The translations under genes and the position numbers were made by a program. A stretch of DNA of 62,140 bases from Chloroflexota bacterium (GTDB lineage Bacteria; Chloroflexota; UBA6077; JACCZL01). The notes beneath the pieces were generated by a model, which did not search any database, was not told the DNA's origin, and worked only from the letters and a program-made list of their open reading frames with translations. Of this stretch, positions 24,155 to 32,333 are shown piece by piece. Within the stretch, counting starts at the first letter, position 1. Each line of letters opens with the position of its first letter. Where the stretch lies: NCBI GenBank assembly GCA_020850535.1, contig JADZEM010000146.1, positions 1-62,140 on the forward strand. The letters are read 5' to 3'.

Positions 24155-24628
24155 CTACCCCGGCCGGTGAATGTGCGGGAACGCGTGCGGCGAGCACAAC
24201 TGCATCGGATCCTTGAAGCCGTCGTCCGTCTGCGCCAGTTGCACGATGGTGCCGTTGGCGCTGCGCGGCGAGATGAACGCCTCGAACCAGCGCGGGTTGT
24301 CGTAGTTCTCGTCCACGACGCGCACGCCGGCTGCTCGGGCCTCCGCCACGGCGGCCCTGAGGTCGTTGACCAGGAACGTGATGTGGTGGACGCCCTCGCC
24401 GCGCTTCGCCAGGAAGTCGTGCAGGAAGCCGCTCGGGCCGTACGGCTGGATCAGCTCGATGCCGCCGCCGTGCGGGTACCGGAGCTGCAACACCGAGAAG
24501 CCGGCCTGCTCGTTGTGGTGGATCTCCTCGGGATCCCCGCCGAGGAGGTCGCGGTAGAGCGGCAACGCCGCCTCGATGCTGTGAACGGCGATGGCGGTGT
24601 GGTCGAGCCAGCGAACCGAGACGGTCAT
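24155..24628 (-). CDS. VOC-family protein, methylmalonyl-CoA epimerase-like
   Basis: A 157-residue vicinal-oxygen-chelate protein with two beta-alpha-beta-beta-beta units. The first begins LDHTAIAVHSIEAALPLYRD, with a metal-ligand histidine. The second begins GEGVHHITFLVNDLRAAVAE, the hallmark of methylmalonyl-CoA epimerases. A glutamate ligand is in GIELIQPYG. MeaB at 5915 supports a methylmalonyl-CoA pathway in the genome, but no mutase is local. Glyoxalase or dioxygenase-like use of the same fold remains possible. GAAGG is close to the ATG. Confidence 0.8.
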   Translation of the reverse strand: MTVSVRWLDHTAIAVHSIEAALPLYRDLLGGDPEEIHHNEQAGFSVLQLRYPHGGGIELIQPYGPSGFLHDFLAKRGEGVHHITFLVNDLRAAVAEARAAGVRVVDENYDNPRWFEAFISPRSANGTIVQLAQTDDGFKDPMQLCSPHAFPHIHRPG

Positions 24629-24696
24629 CCTTCAGGCACTCCTCGGCCGGACGTTCTGGGGCTGCTGCCAGAGGCGCGGGAAGTATAGGCGGCGCA

Positions 24697-26013
24697 TCAG
24701 GCGTTGGCCTCGCCGTCGACGGGCACGGCGACGACGGGGCGCGGGAGCGGCGCGGCCCCCTGGCCGAGCATCGGCACGGCCAGCAGGGCCACCAGGGCGC
24801 TCAAGCCGAACAGCCACGGATACCCGAGCCACGCCACCAGTTGCCCGCCGAGCAGCGGCGCGGCGGCCGTACAGCAGCTCACCAGCGCCCCGGACAGCGC
24901 CACGTAGGTCGGCAAGCGGTCGTGCGGGGCGTAGTCGATGGGGCCGGCCATGCGGGCCAGCATGCTGCCAGACTGGACGGCCCCCAGCGGCAGGAAGGCC
25001 AGCAGCATCCAGGCTGCGCTCGGCGCGAGCAGTGCGACGACTGCCTGCACGGCAGACGACAGGCCCATCGCCATGCCGACCACCCGCATGTTGAAGCGGT
25101 CGGCCAGCCAGCCGCACGCGAGGCTGGCCGTTGTCTGCGCGATCAGCAGCGCCGCCGTGAACCACGCCACCAGATCATCAGATGCGCCCAGCTGCGAGAC
25201 GGCGTAGACGGCCAGGAACCCGTTGCTCATCGTCCCGAGCGCCGCCAGCATCAGGCCGCCCACGAACCGCCGAAAGCGCCTGTCGTCGATCATGATGCGG
25301 GGCAGATCGCCAAGCTGGTTCATCAGCGAGCGCTTGGGGCGCGGTGGCGGCCCGGGCGGCTCGCGGTAGATCCAGAGCGGGATCAGGCTGAGCAGGAAGA
25401 TGCCGAAGGCCAGCGCCCAGCAGGCTGCGAAGCCGTACGGGAACTCCAGCGAGTCCAGCAGTGGCGCGGCGAACGCGGCGGCTCCCGCGCCCAGGAGCGT
25501 GCCGACCATCGTGGAGCCGCCCAGGAAGCGGCCACGCAGGCGGCCCGGCACGGCGCGCGAGATGACCTCCAGCCAGGGCGTCGTGGCGAAGCCGCCGCAC
25601 ATCGTCTGCGCGAAGCAGGCGAGGTAGACCACGACCAGGATCGGGACGCCCACGCTCGGCGCGGCCAGCGCGCAGAGGGCCAGCACCAGGATCGGCAGGC
25701 GCTCGATGCTGCCGAACCACTGGACCCACGGCCACTTCTTGTGGCTGCGCTCGACGTACCCTGCCACGAACAACTGCGGGAGCCAGCCAAGCTGGAACGC
25801 CGCCGTGACCAGCCCGATGGCGAACGGATCGGGGTTCAGGCGGCTGACGAACAGCGGCACGAACGTCAGCGGGCCGACCAGGCCCATCGCCATCATGAAC
25901 AGGCCCATCTCGGACCCGATCATCCACATGGCCCAGCGCTGAGCCGGTGTGACGTCGCGGCTGCTTGGCCGGTCCTGCGCGCCAGTCCGGTCGGTGGATG
26001 TCGCGGCCGTCAT
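24697..26013 (-). CDS. MFS transporter
   Basis: A 438-residue major facilitator with 12 predicted membrane helices. Visible marks are VERSHKKWPWVQWFG at the 2-3 loop, ISRAVPGRLRGRFLGGSTMV in the centre of the first half and ACGWLADRFNMRVVG in the second. ATG 26013 (MTAATSTD) begins shortly before the first helix; the longer frame to 26217 is not convincing. The charged loop and absence of drug-pump motifs leave its substrate open. It is downstream of the metalloprotease gene with a 200-base gap that contains a palindrome. Confidence 0.82.
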   Translation of the reverse strand: MTAATSTDRTGAQDRPSSRDVTPAQRWAMWMIGSEMGLFMMAMGLVGPLTFVPLFVSRLNPDPFAIGLVTAAFQLGWLPQLFVAGYVERSHKKWPWVQWFGSIERLPILVLALCALAAPSVGVPILVVVYLACFAQTMCGGFATTPWLEVISRAVPGRLRGRFLGGSTMVGTLLGAGAAAFAAPLLDSLEFPYGFAACWALAFGIFLLSLIPLWIYREPPGPPPRPKRSLMNQLGDLPRIMIDDRRFRRFVGGLMLAALGTMSNGFLAVYAVSQLGASDDLVAWFTAALLIAQTTASLACGWLADRFNMRVVGMAMGLSSAVQAVVALLAPSAAWMLLAFLPLGAVQSGSMLARMAGPIDYAPHDRLPTYVALSGALVSCCTAAAPLLGGQLVAWLGYPWLFGLSALVALLAVPMLGQGAAPLPRPVVAVPVDGEANA

Positions 26014-26149
26014 GGCCGGGCGTCTCGCTGCCGTGGCGCACGGCGAGGCGCAGTTGTGCCGAGGAGGTCCACGAGCGCATTCACCCAGACGAGCAGCCCG
26101 CTGCCGCCCGTCACCCCTGTCGTGCCGTATCCTGCCACATGGTACCGGT

Positions 26150-26165
26150 CGGCGAGGCCTCGCCG
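26150..26165. terminator. 16-bp palindrome after the metalloprotease gene
   Basis: CGGCGAGGCCTCGCCG is a perfect palindrome. On the minus strand it lies just after the stop of the metalloprotease gene. It could act as a terminator or a dyad operator for the MFS gene downstream. No T-run is seen. Confidence 0.35.
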
Positions 26166-26213
26166 TGGCCCTCGACCGCCGAGTTTCCGTGAATCGAGTC
26201 GTCGTTCGAGTGG

Positions 26214-27200
26214 TCAATCGGTGGGGCGCTGTTCCTGGCCTGACGGGCTGTATCGCTTGAGCAACTGGGCGCGGTCGCTGGCGCTCGGGATCGCCTTGTC
26301 GCAGCGGGACGCCCCGACCGCCTGCATGCTCGATTTCAGGAGGCGTGAGCGCGGGTGATCCAGCCCGATCACGTGCCCAAGCTCATGCACGAGCGTGGAG
26401 AAGGCGCAGGCGCGGATCGTCTGGCCGGGCCGCTGCGCGTGGAGCCGCTCGAAGTAGCCTCGGCTGAGCATCACGTCCGTCTCGCTCAGCGTGCCTGAGT
26501 CGGCGTCGGGCCAGGCCAACCCGGCGATGACCAGGCCCACGTCCGGCGTCCAGCCGACGACGTTGACCTTGTCTCCGCGCAGGTTCGGGTCGGCCTCGCA
26601 GCGGCCGGTCGTGCGGAGGGGCAGGAGGCCATCCGCCGTGGCCTGCCAGCGTGCCACGGCCACCGCCACCAGCGTGACGAAGTCGTCGCCGTCGAGGCCG
26701 GGCGGCCCGCCGGCCGGGTTGGCGCAGATGACGATCTCGCCGGCCCAGGAGACGGCGGAGAGGTACGACTCGTCCCCGTCTGGCGGCGCGTCATCCGGTG
26801 GCTGCTCGCTCAGGAACAGGTCGGCGATCCAGCCCTCGTTGCCGAGCGGGTCGCGCGCAAGCTGCCAGCGGGCGTGGCCGTCCTCGAAGCGCTGCCCGAG
26901 GGCGGTCATTGGCGTGCCGCCGCTCCACTCGGCCAGGAACGGGCCGTCAGTTGGAGATTGGTAGAGCGACGCGCCGTAGCCCGGCGGCAGGTTCACGAAG
27001 CGGGGGCCAGCCTGGTCGGGCTGAGCCGCTTCGGGGACGCTCGGCGGCAGGCCGTGGAACACCGGTGGTGCTGGACGGACGGGTGTCCGGACCAGCAGTA
27101 CGAGCAGCAGCAGGCCCAGCGGGGCCAGGGTGCGTGAGGCCAGCGCAGCCCGTCGTACGCGCTGCGCTGGCCTCGTGTGCCGGGTGGCTGTCCCGGTCAG
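26214..27200 (-). CDS. Secreted SH3-like and zinc metalloprotease protein
   Basis: About 328 residues if it begins at CTG 27200. A hydrophobic N-terminal segment LAPLGLLLLVLLV directs export or anchoring. An SH3b-like module (about 95-155, GYGASLYQSPTDGPFLAEW to NEGWIADLFL) is followed by a metzincin-like protease domain with HELGHVIGLDH, that is HExxHxxGxxH, and a conserved DVMLSRGYF stretch. Extracellular peptide cleavage is likely. No ATG, GTG or TTG lies between the domain and the upstream VOC gene. The CTG overlaps that gene's TGA as CTGA, so coupled non-canonical initiation is inferred; the far upstream start at 27356 is the alternative. Confidence 0.72.
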   Translation of the reverse strand: MTGTATRHTRPAQRVRRAALASRTLAPLGLLLLVLLVRTPVRPAPPVFHGLPPSVPEAAQPDQAGPRFVNLPPGYGASLYQSPTDGPFLAEWSGGTPMTALGQRFEDGHARWQLARDPLGNEGWIADLFLSEQPPDDAPPDGDESYLSAVSWAGEIVICANPAGGPPGLDGDDFVTLVAVAVARWQATADGLLPLRTTGRCEADPNLRGDKVNVVGWTPDVGLVIAGLAWPDADSGTLSETDVMLSRGYFERLHAQRPGQTIRACAFSTLVHELGHVIGLDHPRSRLLKSSMQAVGASRCDKAIPSASDRAQLLKRYSPSGQEQRPTD

Positions 27201-27676
27201 CCTTCGGACTTCGGCCGCTGGATCATCTCCAGGGTCGTCCCATCTGGATCGGTGAAATAGACGGCCCAGCCGCCCTTGTTCGGGCCGGTCGTGGGGCTGA
27301 CCGGCTCGCACTTGAATTCGACGCCAGCCGCTGCCAGCCGGTTGTAGGCCGCCCACATGTCGTCTACGGTAAACCCGATGTGGACGTTGCCGACATCGTT
27401 CGGCGGGCCGGCCCGCGGAGCGCCCTTCGGCGCGATGTACTCGATCAGGTCAAGGTGCAGGCCGGGGATGTCCAGGCCGGCGATCTTCAACCGCGCGCCG
27501 GGGATGCCGACGAGGCGCGGCATGTACTCGGCGGTGACCTCGCCGCGCTCGTAGGCGATGTTGAAGCCGAGCAGGTCGCGATAGAACGCGATAGATCGGC
27601 TGAGGTCGCTGACGCTCACGCCGACGTGGTTTGCCGAGAGCTGAAACCCGCTGTCGGCGGGCGTTGTGTCACTCAT
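27197..27676 (-). CDS. VOC-family (glyoxalase/dioxygenase fold) protein
   Basis: A 159-residue vicinal-oxygen-chelate protein. The first unit starts LSANHVGVSVSDLSRSIAFY with a ligand histidine, the second has GNVHIGFTVDDMWAAYNRLA, and the C-terminal glutamate lies in DPDGTTLEMIQRP. These are the three-residue metal set of glyoxalase I and extradiol dioxygenase relatives. The substrate is unknown. It follows the E1 beta gene by 34 bases and overlaps the metalloprotease frame. A TACACT box lies ten bases before its ATG, so it may also have its own near-leaderless promoter. Confidence 0.82.
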   Translation of the reverse strand: MSDTTPADSGFQLSANHVGVSVSDLSRSIAFYRDLLGFNIAYERGEVTAEYMPRLVGIPGARLKIAGLDIPGLHLDLIEYIAPKGAPRAGPPNDVGNVHIGFTVDDMWAAYNRLAAAGVEFKCEPVSPTTGPNKGGWAVYFTDPDGTTLEMIQRPKSEG

Positions 27677-27710
27677 TGCAGCTCCGAGTGTACGAGAAGA
27701 GATCGGGAGG

Positions 27711-28688
27711 TCAGCGGACGCCGGCCGGGGCGGCGTACCCGAGCAGCTCGCGGACGGCCGCCAGGATGTTGCCCTCGTCCGGCAGGACGAAGTCTTCCAG
27801 CGGCGGGCTGAACGGGATCGGTACGGCGGCCGTCGTCACGCGGCGGATCGGGGCCTTCAGCGAGCGGCAGGTGTCCCAATCCTCGGCGGCCACGGCGGCG
27901 ATCTCCGAGGCCATCGAGCAGGTCGGCGCAGATTCATCCACGACGATCAGCCGCCCGGTCTTCTGGACCGAGTTGCGGATCGTCTCGGCGTCCAGGGGCA
28001 CCAGCGTGCGCGGATCGACCACCTCGACGGAGACGCCCTCGGCGGCCAGCTTCTCGGCGGCGGCCAGGGCCGGGTAGACCATGTAGCCGAGCGCCACAAT
28101 CGTCACGTCCGTGCCGGGCCGCTTGACCGAGGCGACGCCAATCGGCACCAGCCCATCGCCGTCCGGCACCTCCTCGGCGATCGGGTCGATGCGGCCCGGC
28201 TCGAAGAAGACGACCGGGTTGTCGTCGCGGATGGCCGTCTTGAGCAGGCCGCGCGCGTCCGCCGCGCCGGAGGGCAGCAGCACCTTGAGGCCGGCGAGGT
28301 GAGCGTACAGCGCGTACCCGGTCTGCGAGTGCTGGGCGGCCGAACGGGTGCCGTTCAGGTAGCTGGCGCGGAACACGATGGGAAAGTCGCGCTGGCCGCC
28401 GAACATGTAGCGGATCTTGCAGGCCTGATTCACCACCTGATCGAACGCCATGAAGGCGAACGTGACCGAGCGCCAGTGGACGACCGGCCGGAAGCCGCAG
28501 CCGGCCGACCCGACCGCGATGCCGGTCATGGTGGCCTCGGAGATCGGCATGCGGCGGACACGGGACTCGCCGTACTCCTTGAGCAGGGCCGGCGAGGGGG
28601 CGGTTGACATGGTGTAGACGCGCGAATCGCGCTGCATCTCTTCGGCCATCGCTGTTTCGAGCGCGGCGGCGAAGCTCATCGTGGGCAT
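27711..28688 (-). CDS. Thiamine-dependent dehydrogenase E1 component, beta subunit
   Basis: A 325-residue transketolase-fold beta subunit of a 2-oxoacid or acetoin dehydrogenase complex. It has RRMPISEATMTGIAVGSA near the N-terminus, the pyrimidine domain GQRDFPIVFRASYLNG, and a C-terminal transketolase domain from about 190, with VSVEVVDPRTLVPLDAETI and VVDESAPT. It pairs with the alpha subunit 28 bases upstream. No E2 lipoyl acyltransferase or E3 gene is nearby, so the substrate (pyruvate, branched-chain acid or acetoin) is not decided. Start chosen at MPTMSFAAAL, with AGGACA upstream. Confidence 0.9.
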   Translation of the reverse strand: MPTMSFAAALETAMAEEMQRDSRVYTMSTAPSPALLKEYGESRVRRMPISEATMTGIAVGSAGCGFRPVVHWRSVTFAFMAFDQVVNQACKIRYMFGGQRDFPIVFRASYLNGTRSAAQHSQTGYALYAHLAGLKVLLPSGAADARGLLKTAIRDDNPVVFFEPGRIDPIAEEVPDGDGLVPIGVASVKRPGTDVTIVALGYMVYPALAAAEKLAAEGVSVEVVDPRTLVPLDAETIRNSVQKTGRLIVVDESAPTCSMASEIAAVAAEDWDTCRSLKAPIRRVTTAAVPIPFSPPLEDFVLPDEGNILAAVRELLGYAAPAGVR

Positions 28689-28716
28689 GTGCACTGTCCT
28701 GTCTAGGAATGCGGCG

Positions 28717-29721
28717 TCACCGCGCGAAGACGTCTTCCAGGGCCTCTTCCGGCTCGGGGTACGGGCTGGCCTCGGCGAAGGCGACGGCGTCCTCAAGGTC
28801 GTGGTCGATGCTCTGGCCGACATCCGCAAGCTGATCGGCGTTCAGGATGCCCTGGCTCACCAGGTAGCGCTCGAACCCCTCGATAGGGTCGCGCCCAGAC
28901 CAGTAGGCGACCTGATCGGCCGGGCGGCTCTCGGGATTGACGACGTTCCGCAGCGCGTGCTGGTGCTTGCGCCAGGTCTTGCATTCGAGCAGCGTCGGCC
29001 CCTCGCCGGCCCGCGCCCGCGCCACCGCCTTCTTCGCGGCCTCGTAGACGGCCAGCACGTCGTTACCGTCCACCACGTAGCCGGGCATGTCGTAGCCGGC
29101 CGCGAGGTCTGCCACGTTGTGCGCGGCCAGCCCGGACGCGACCGGCGTATCCACCGCGAACTGGTTGTTCTCACAGACCCAGATGACCGGCAGCTTCCAG
29201 AGCGAGGCGATGTTGAGCGACTCGTGGAACGGCCCTTCGCCGGTCGCGCCGTCGCCGAAGAAGCCGACCGCCACGGCGTCGCCGCCTTCGAGCTGCGCCG
29301 CGACGCCTGCGCCAGCGGTGATCGGCAGGCCCGCCCCGACGATGCCGTTCGCGCCGAGCATCCCGACGTTGAAGTCGGCGATGTGCATGCTGCCACCCTT
29401 GCCCTTGCAGTAGCCGTCGCGCCGCCCGAACAGCTCGGCCATCATGCGGTCGACGTGGGCGCCCTTGGCGATGCAGTGGCCGTGGCCGCGATGGTTGCTG
29501 ACGATGCGGTCGGTAACGCGGAGGTTGGCGCAGACGCCGACGGCGATGGCCTCCTCGCCGACGTAGGGGTGCACGACGCCGTGGATGCGGTCGTCAAGGC
29601 GCAGCTTGAGGGCCAGCTCCTCGAAGCGGCGGATGAGCACCATCTGGCGGTACATCTCGATGCACTGATCGGGCGGCGGGGCGCTGGCGGTTGCCCCCAG
29701 GGTGAACGGCTGTGCCGTCAT
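28717..29721 (-). CDS. Thiamine-dependent dehydrogenase E1 component, alpha subunit
   Basis: A 334-residue alpha subunit that binds thiamine diphosphate and decarboxylates the 2-oxo substrate. The TPP motif GDGATGEGPFHESLN is at about 155-170. It is preceded by NHRGHGHCIAKGAHVDRMMA and GKGGSMHIADF, which resemble acetoin dehydrogenase and pyruvate dehydrogenase alpha chains. The phosphorylation-loop region of eukaryotic E1 is absent, as in bacteria. AAAGGAGC precedes ATG 29721. It is the first gene of a minus-strand run including E1 beta, VOC, metalloprotease, MFS and a second VOC gene. Confidence 0.92.
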   Translation of the reverse strand: MTAQPFTLGATASAPPPDQCIEMYRQMVLIRRFEELALKLRLDDRIHGVVHPYVGEEAIAVGVCANLRVTDRIVSNHRGHGHCIAKGAHVDRMMAELFGRRDGYCKGKGGSMHIADFNVGMLGANGIVGAGLPITAGAGVAAQLEGGDAVAVGFFGDGATGEGPFHESLNIASLWKLPVIWVCENNQFAVDTPVASGLAAHNVADLAAGYDMPGYVVDGNDVLAVYEAAKKAVARARAGEGPTLLECKTWRKHQHALRNVVNPESRPADQVAYWSGRDPIEGFERYLVSQGILNADQLADVGQSIDHDLEDAVAFAEASPYPEPEEALEDVFAR

Positions 29722-29886
29722 GCGTCCGTAGCTCCTTTGCGTCGAGGCCGGCCGGCGGCGTGTGCTGTCTGGCACGGAATCGCTGCCTGGACGTGGCCGC
29801 GCGGCCGTGCGAGCGGTGCACGGCCTCTGGGCCGGCATCGTAGACCGGCGCGGCGCGCGGTTCAACCTGGGAGGCCGGGCGTCAGG

Positions 29887-30249
29887 CTAGAACGTCAGGC
29901 CGAGCGGCTGGCGCAGGTGCTGCTTGATGACGTCATATTCGTACGCGCGCAGCAGCGCCACGTCTGCCGGGGTGAAGCGCCGACAGTCGTAGCGGGCGAG
30001 CAGGCTGGCGTCCTTCAGCTCACGATACTGACCGTAGATCGGGCGGAGCAGCGGATGCTGACGGACGCGCCCATCTCGCTCGATGTGGGTGCGCGAGTGC
30101 GCCTGCGGCGCCAGCACCGCTTCGACCAGGTGGAGCGCGGCGTAGAACAGGATGGTAACCGACCAGTCGAGCGCCGGCCCTGACTGCAGGGAGAGGCTGA
30201 GCGCCTCGTTCGCCTGCGCCTTTGCCAGATGCTCGGCACGGTTCGGCAC
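29887..30249 (-). CDS. HEPN-like domain protein
   Basis: A 120-residue mostly helical protein with the arrangement of a HEPN-like domain: NRAEHLAKAQANEALSLSLQ, then WSVTILFYAALHLVEAVLAP, a basic turn RVRQHPLL, and YRELKDASLLARYD near the C-terminal helix. HEPN proteins are often RNases or partners of nucleotidyltransferases in toxin-antitoxin and defence modules. The canonical R-x4-6-H motif is not cleanly present; the RVRQH segment is the closest. GTG 30249 starts one base after the stop of the upstream 128-residue gene. That tight coupling supports a two-gene module. Confidence 0.62.
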   Translation of the reverse strand: MPNRAEHLAKAQANEALSLSLQSGPALDWSVTILFYAALHLVEAVLAPQAHSRTHIERDGRVRQHPLLRPIYGQYRELKDASLLARYDCRRFTPADVALLRAYEYDVIKQHLRQPLGLTF

Positions 30250-30250
30250 G

Positions 30251-30637
30251 TCAGGCGCTGCCCTCGCCCGTGAGCCACTCGTCGGGCAGGCTTGGGACCA
30301 GCTGATGCAGCGTCTCCGCGCTGTGCTCGCGAACGTTGAGCAGGCGGAACGTCACGCGGGCTTCGGGCGCCTCGTCCGCGGCGGCAAGCTCGGCGTCGTA
30401 GACCTGCTGCCGGGCCGCGCGGTCGTCGAGCGGCGCGTCGATAATGGTCCAGATGGCGAGGCCGGCGTCCGTGTACTCGACGGTGCAGTTGCGGACGAAG
30501 TCGAGGTCTGCCAGGGCGCGCAAGAACGCTGCCGAGACCCGGTTCTCGCTCGATGCTTTCCGAGGATGCTCGGCGTCGCCCGCCCGCTTCGCTCTTGCCA
30601 CGTCGCTCCTCGTCCCGACAATCGCCCTGGTGTCCAT
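30251..30637 (-). CDS. Unknown 128-residue protein coupled to the HEPN gene
   Basis: Starts at ATG 30637. After a basic N-terminus (VGTRSDVARAKRAGDAEHPR) comes an alpha/beta core: VSAAFLRALADLDFVRNC, TVEYTDAGLAIWTIIDAP, then a helix with many alanines and a strand VTFRLLNVREHS. The end is acidic. I do not recognise a family. The core could be a degenerate nucleotidyltransferase-like antitoxin or a clamp-like partner, but the GSxxRG and DxD motifs of MNT antitoxins are absent. Its stop and the HEPN GTG are separated by one base. Function not assigned. Confidence 0.58.
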   Translation of the reverse strand: MDTRAIVGTRSDVARAKRAGDAEHPRKASSENRVSAAFLRALADLDFVRNCTVEYTDAGLAIWTIIDAPLDDRAARQQVYDAELAAADEAPEARVTFRLLNVREHSAETLHQLVPSLPDEWLTGEGSA

Positions 30638-30696
30638 GACCGTGCACGACCCGCAGAGCCATTGTACTGGCCGCTGCCAGATCTGGGGCCGATGAC

Positions 30697-31989
30697 CTAC
30701 CGAGCCGTGCGGGTGGCCGGGCTGGCGACGGCCAGGATCACCACGGCTGCCAGGACGGCCAACCCCGCTCCGAGCGTTGCCGTCTGCGGATTGATCACGT
30801 CGGTCAGCCATGCCAGGGGCATCGCGGCGATGGGCGTCACCGCGAACGTCATCAGGTAGACGCTCAGCACCCGACCGTACATCCGTGGCTCGGTGTTGCC
30901 CATCAGCATGGTGCTGTTCAGCGACATGTAGCACGACTGCGCCGCCCCGAACAGGCCGATCATCACCACGGCCATCGAGAGGCTCGGCGCAAGCGAGAAC
31001 CCGACGATGGAGAGGGCGAACGCGAACCCGAAGCCGACCTGGATCAGGCCGAGCCGCCGGAAGCCGGTCACGGCGGCCACGCCGACCGAGCCGATCAGCG
31101 CGCCGATGCCGTTGGCCGAGAGCAGCATGCCGAGACCCGTCGCGCCGACGTTGAAGACGTGCTCCGAGAAGACCGGCATGATCTGGAGGACCGGCGCGCC
31201 CAGGATCAGCAGCACGAACGCCGTGCCGAGCAGTCCCCGGTGGACCGCTGACGACAGGATGTAGCGGAACCCCTCCAGCAACGAGTCCCAGACGGCCCGC
31301 ATGCCGCTGCCGGCCGCCGGCGGCTTCGCGCTCGGCGGGAGCCGCAGCAGCGACACGAAGACGATGGCGTACATGATGCACATCGTGACGAACACGCCCG
31401 AGACGCCGATGCCGGGCGTGGCCAGCATGATGCCGGCGACGCTCGGGCCGACCACCCGCGAGAAGTTGGGCGCGGCGGTGTTGAGCGCGGCGGCGCTGCG
31501 CGTGAGCTTCGGCCCGACGACCTCCATCAGCAGGGACTGTCGGGCCGGCATGTTGAACGAGAACGCGACCCCCTGGAGCAGGCCCAGCGCTGCGAGATGC
31601 CAGACTTCCATGATCCCGAGCAGGCTGAGGATCGCCAGGGCCAGCGCGCCGGCTGCCAGGATGCACTGGGCCACGATGATGACGTTCTTGCGGGGAAAGC
31701 GGTCCGCCACCACGCCGCCAATCGGCGCGAGCACCAGCATCGGCAGGCCGCTCAGGCCGGTGACGATGCCCAGGACCGTGGCCGAGCCGGAGATGGTGAG
31801 GGCGGCGTAGCCCGTCGCAACGGCGCACAGCGACCACGTCATGGTGGACGGGAACGACATGAACCAGAGCAGGCGGAACTCGGGGACTGCGAGCGCCGGG
31901 TACAGGCGCACGACCGCCGAGAACAGACCACCGGTGGTCTCTCTGGGCAGCGCAGCCTCGGCGTCGATGGGCTGAACGTGCTGGCTCAA
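30697..31989 (-). CDS. MFS exporter (DHA3/EntS-like)
   Basis: A 430-residue major facilitator. Twelve hydrophobic segments and the loop GGVVADRFPRKNVIIVAQ are typical of the enterobactin-exporter-like (MFS_3) group. FNMPARQSLLMEVVGP after helix 4 is another group mark. Such proteins export siderophores, drugs or lipids. The start is a TTG at 31989 with TATCAT seven bases upstream, suggesting a leaderless message. It is divergent from the pirin gene and 59 bases upstream of the HEPN-associated gene. Confidence 0.85.
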   Translation of the reverse strand: MSQHVQPIDAEAALPRETTGGLFSAVVRLYPALAVPEFRLLWFMSFPSTMTWSLCAVATGYAALTISGSATVLGIVTGLSGLPMLVLAPIGGVVADRFPRKNVIIVAQCILAAGALALAILSLLGIMEVWHLAALGLLQGVAFSFNMPARQSLLMEVVGPKLTRSAAALNTAAPNFSRVVGPSVAGIMLATPGIGVSGVFVTMCIMYAIVFVSLLRLPPSAKPPAAGSGMRAVWDSLLEGFRYILSSAVHRGLLGTAFVLLILGAPVLQIMPVFSEHVFNVGATGLGMLLSANGIGALIGSVGVAAVTGFRRLGLIQVGFGFAFALSIVGFSLAPSLSMAVVMIGLFGAAQSCYMSLNSTMLMGNTEPRMYGRVLSVYLMTFAVTPIAAMPLAWLTDVINPQTATLGAGLAVLAAVVILAVASPATRTAR

Positions 31990-31996
31990 GACTCAC

Positions 31997-32002
31997 ATGA
32001 TA
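31997..32002 (-). promoter_or_regulatory. -10 box (TATCAT) for leaderless MFS mRNA
   Basis: On the minus strand TATCAT lies seven bases before the TTG start of the MFS exporter at 31989. The predicted transcription start is at the start codon or one base away. No ribosome-binding site is present. Confidence 0.5.
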
Positions 32003-32110
32003 GCGACTCGGGCGCGAACCGGCACCAGCGGTCGGCAGGGCGCTTGCATGTTGAGCGCGTCGTGCAGCGTCGTCGGGGCTTGATGAAGATTGATTACTTC
32101 CTGTGGTAAG

Positions 32111-32162
32111 GGCCCTCACCCCCCGACCCAGTCGGGCCTCCCTCGGTCGGGGGGTGAGGGCC
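32111..32162. repeat. 18-bp perfect inverted repeat
   Basis: GGCCCTCACCCCCCGACC (32111-32128) pairs perfectly with 32145-32162 across a 16-base loop that itself contains GGGCCTCC. It lies between divergent genes, where a terminator is not expected. It may be another dispersed palindrome or a structured leader of the pirin message. Confidence 0.6.
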
Positions 32163-32333
32163 TCCAGCCTGGAGCACGGAATACGGCTGCCACGCCCGCT
32201 GTTATCGTTCATGGCTGAACGATCCGACGCAGTGCGGGCGTCGAGGCACTCAGCTCCCTGTCCGCTCAGCGCGCTGTGCTGGCCGGGGCAGGCTGCACCG
32301 CACGCCATCGTGCGTGCGCGGAGGCACACTCTC

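Larger units (their letters stand above)
31990..32333. other. 344-bp divergent intergenic region with hairpins
   Basis: No gene seen. It holds the TATCAT box of the MFS gene at its left end, a degenerate piece of repeat family A near 32042-32085 (TTGCATGTTGAGCGCGTCGTGC and CGGGGCTTGATGAAG), and an 18-bp perfect hairpin at 32111-32162. The pirin ribosome-binding site GCGGAGG (32318-32324) closes the gap. Confidence 0.55.
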
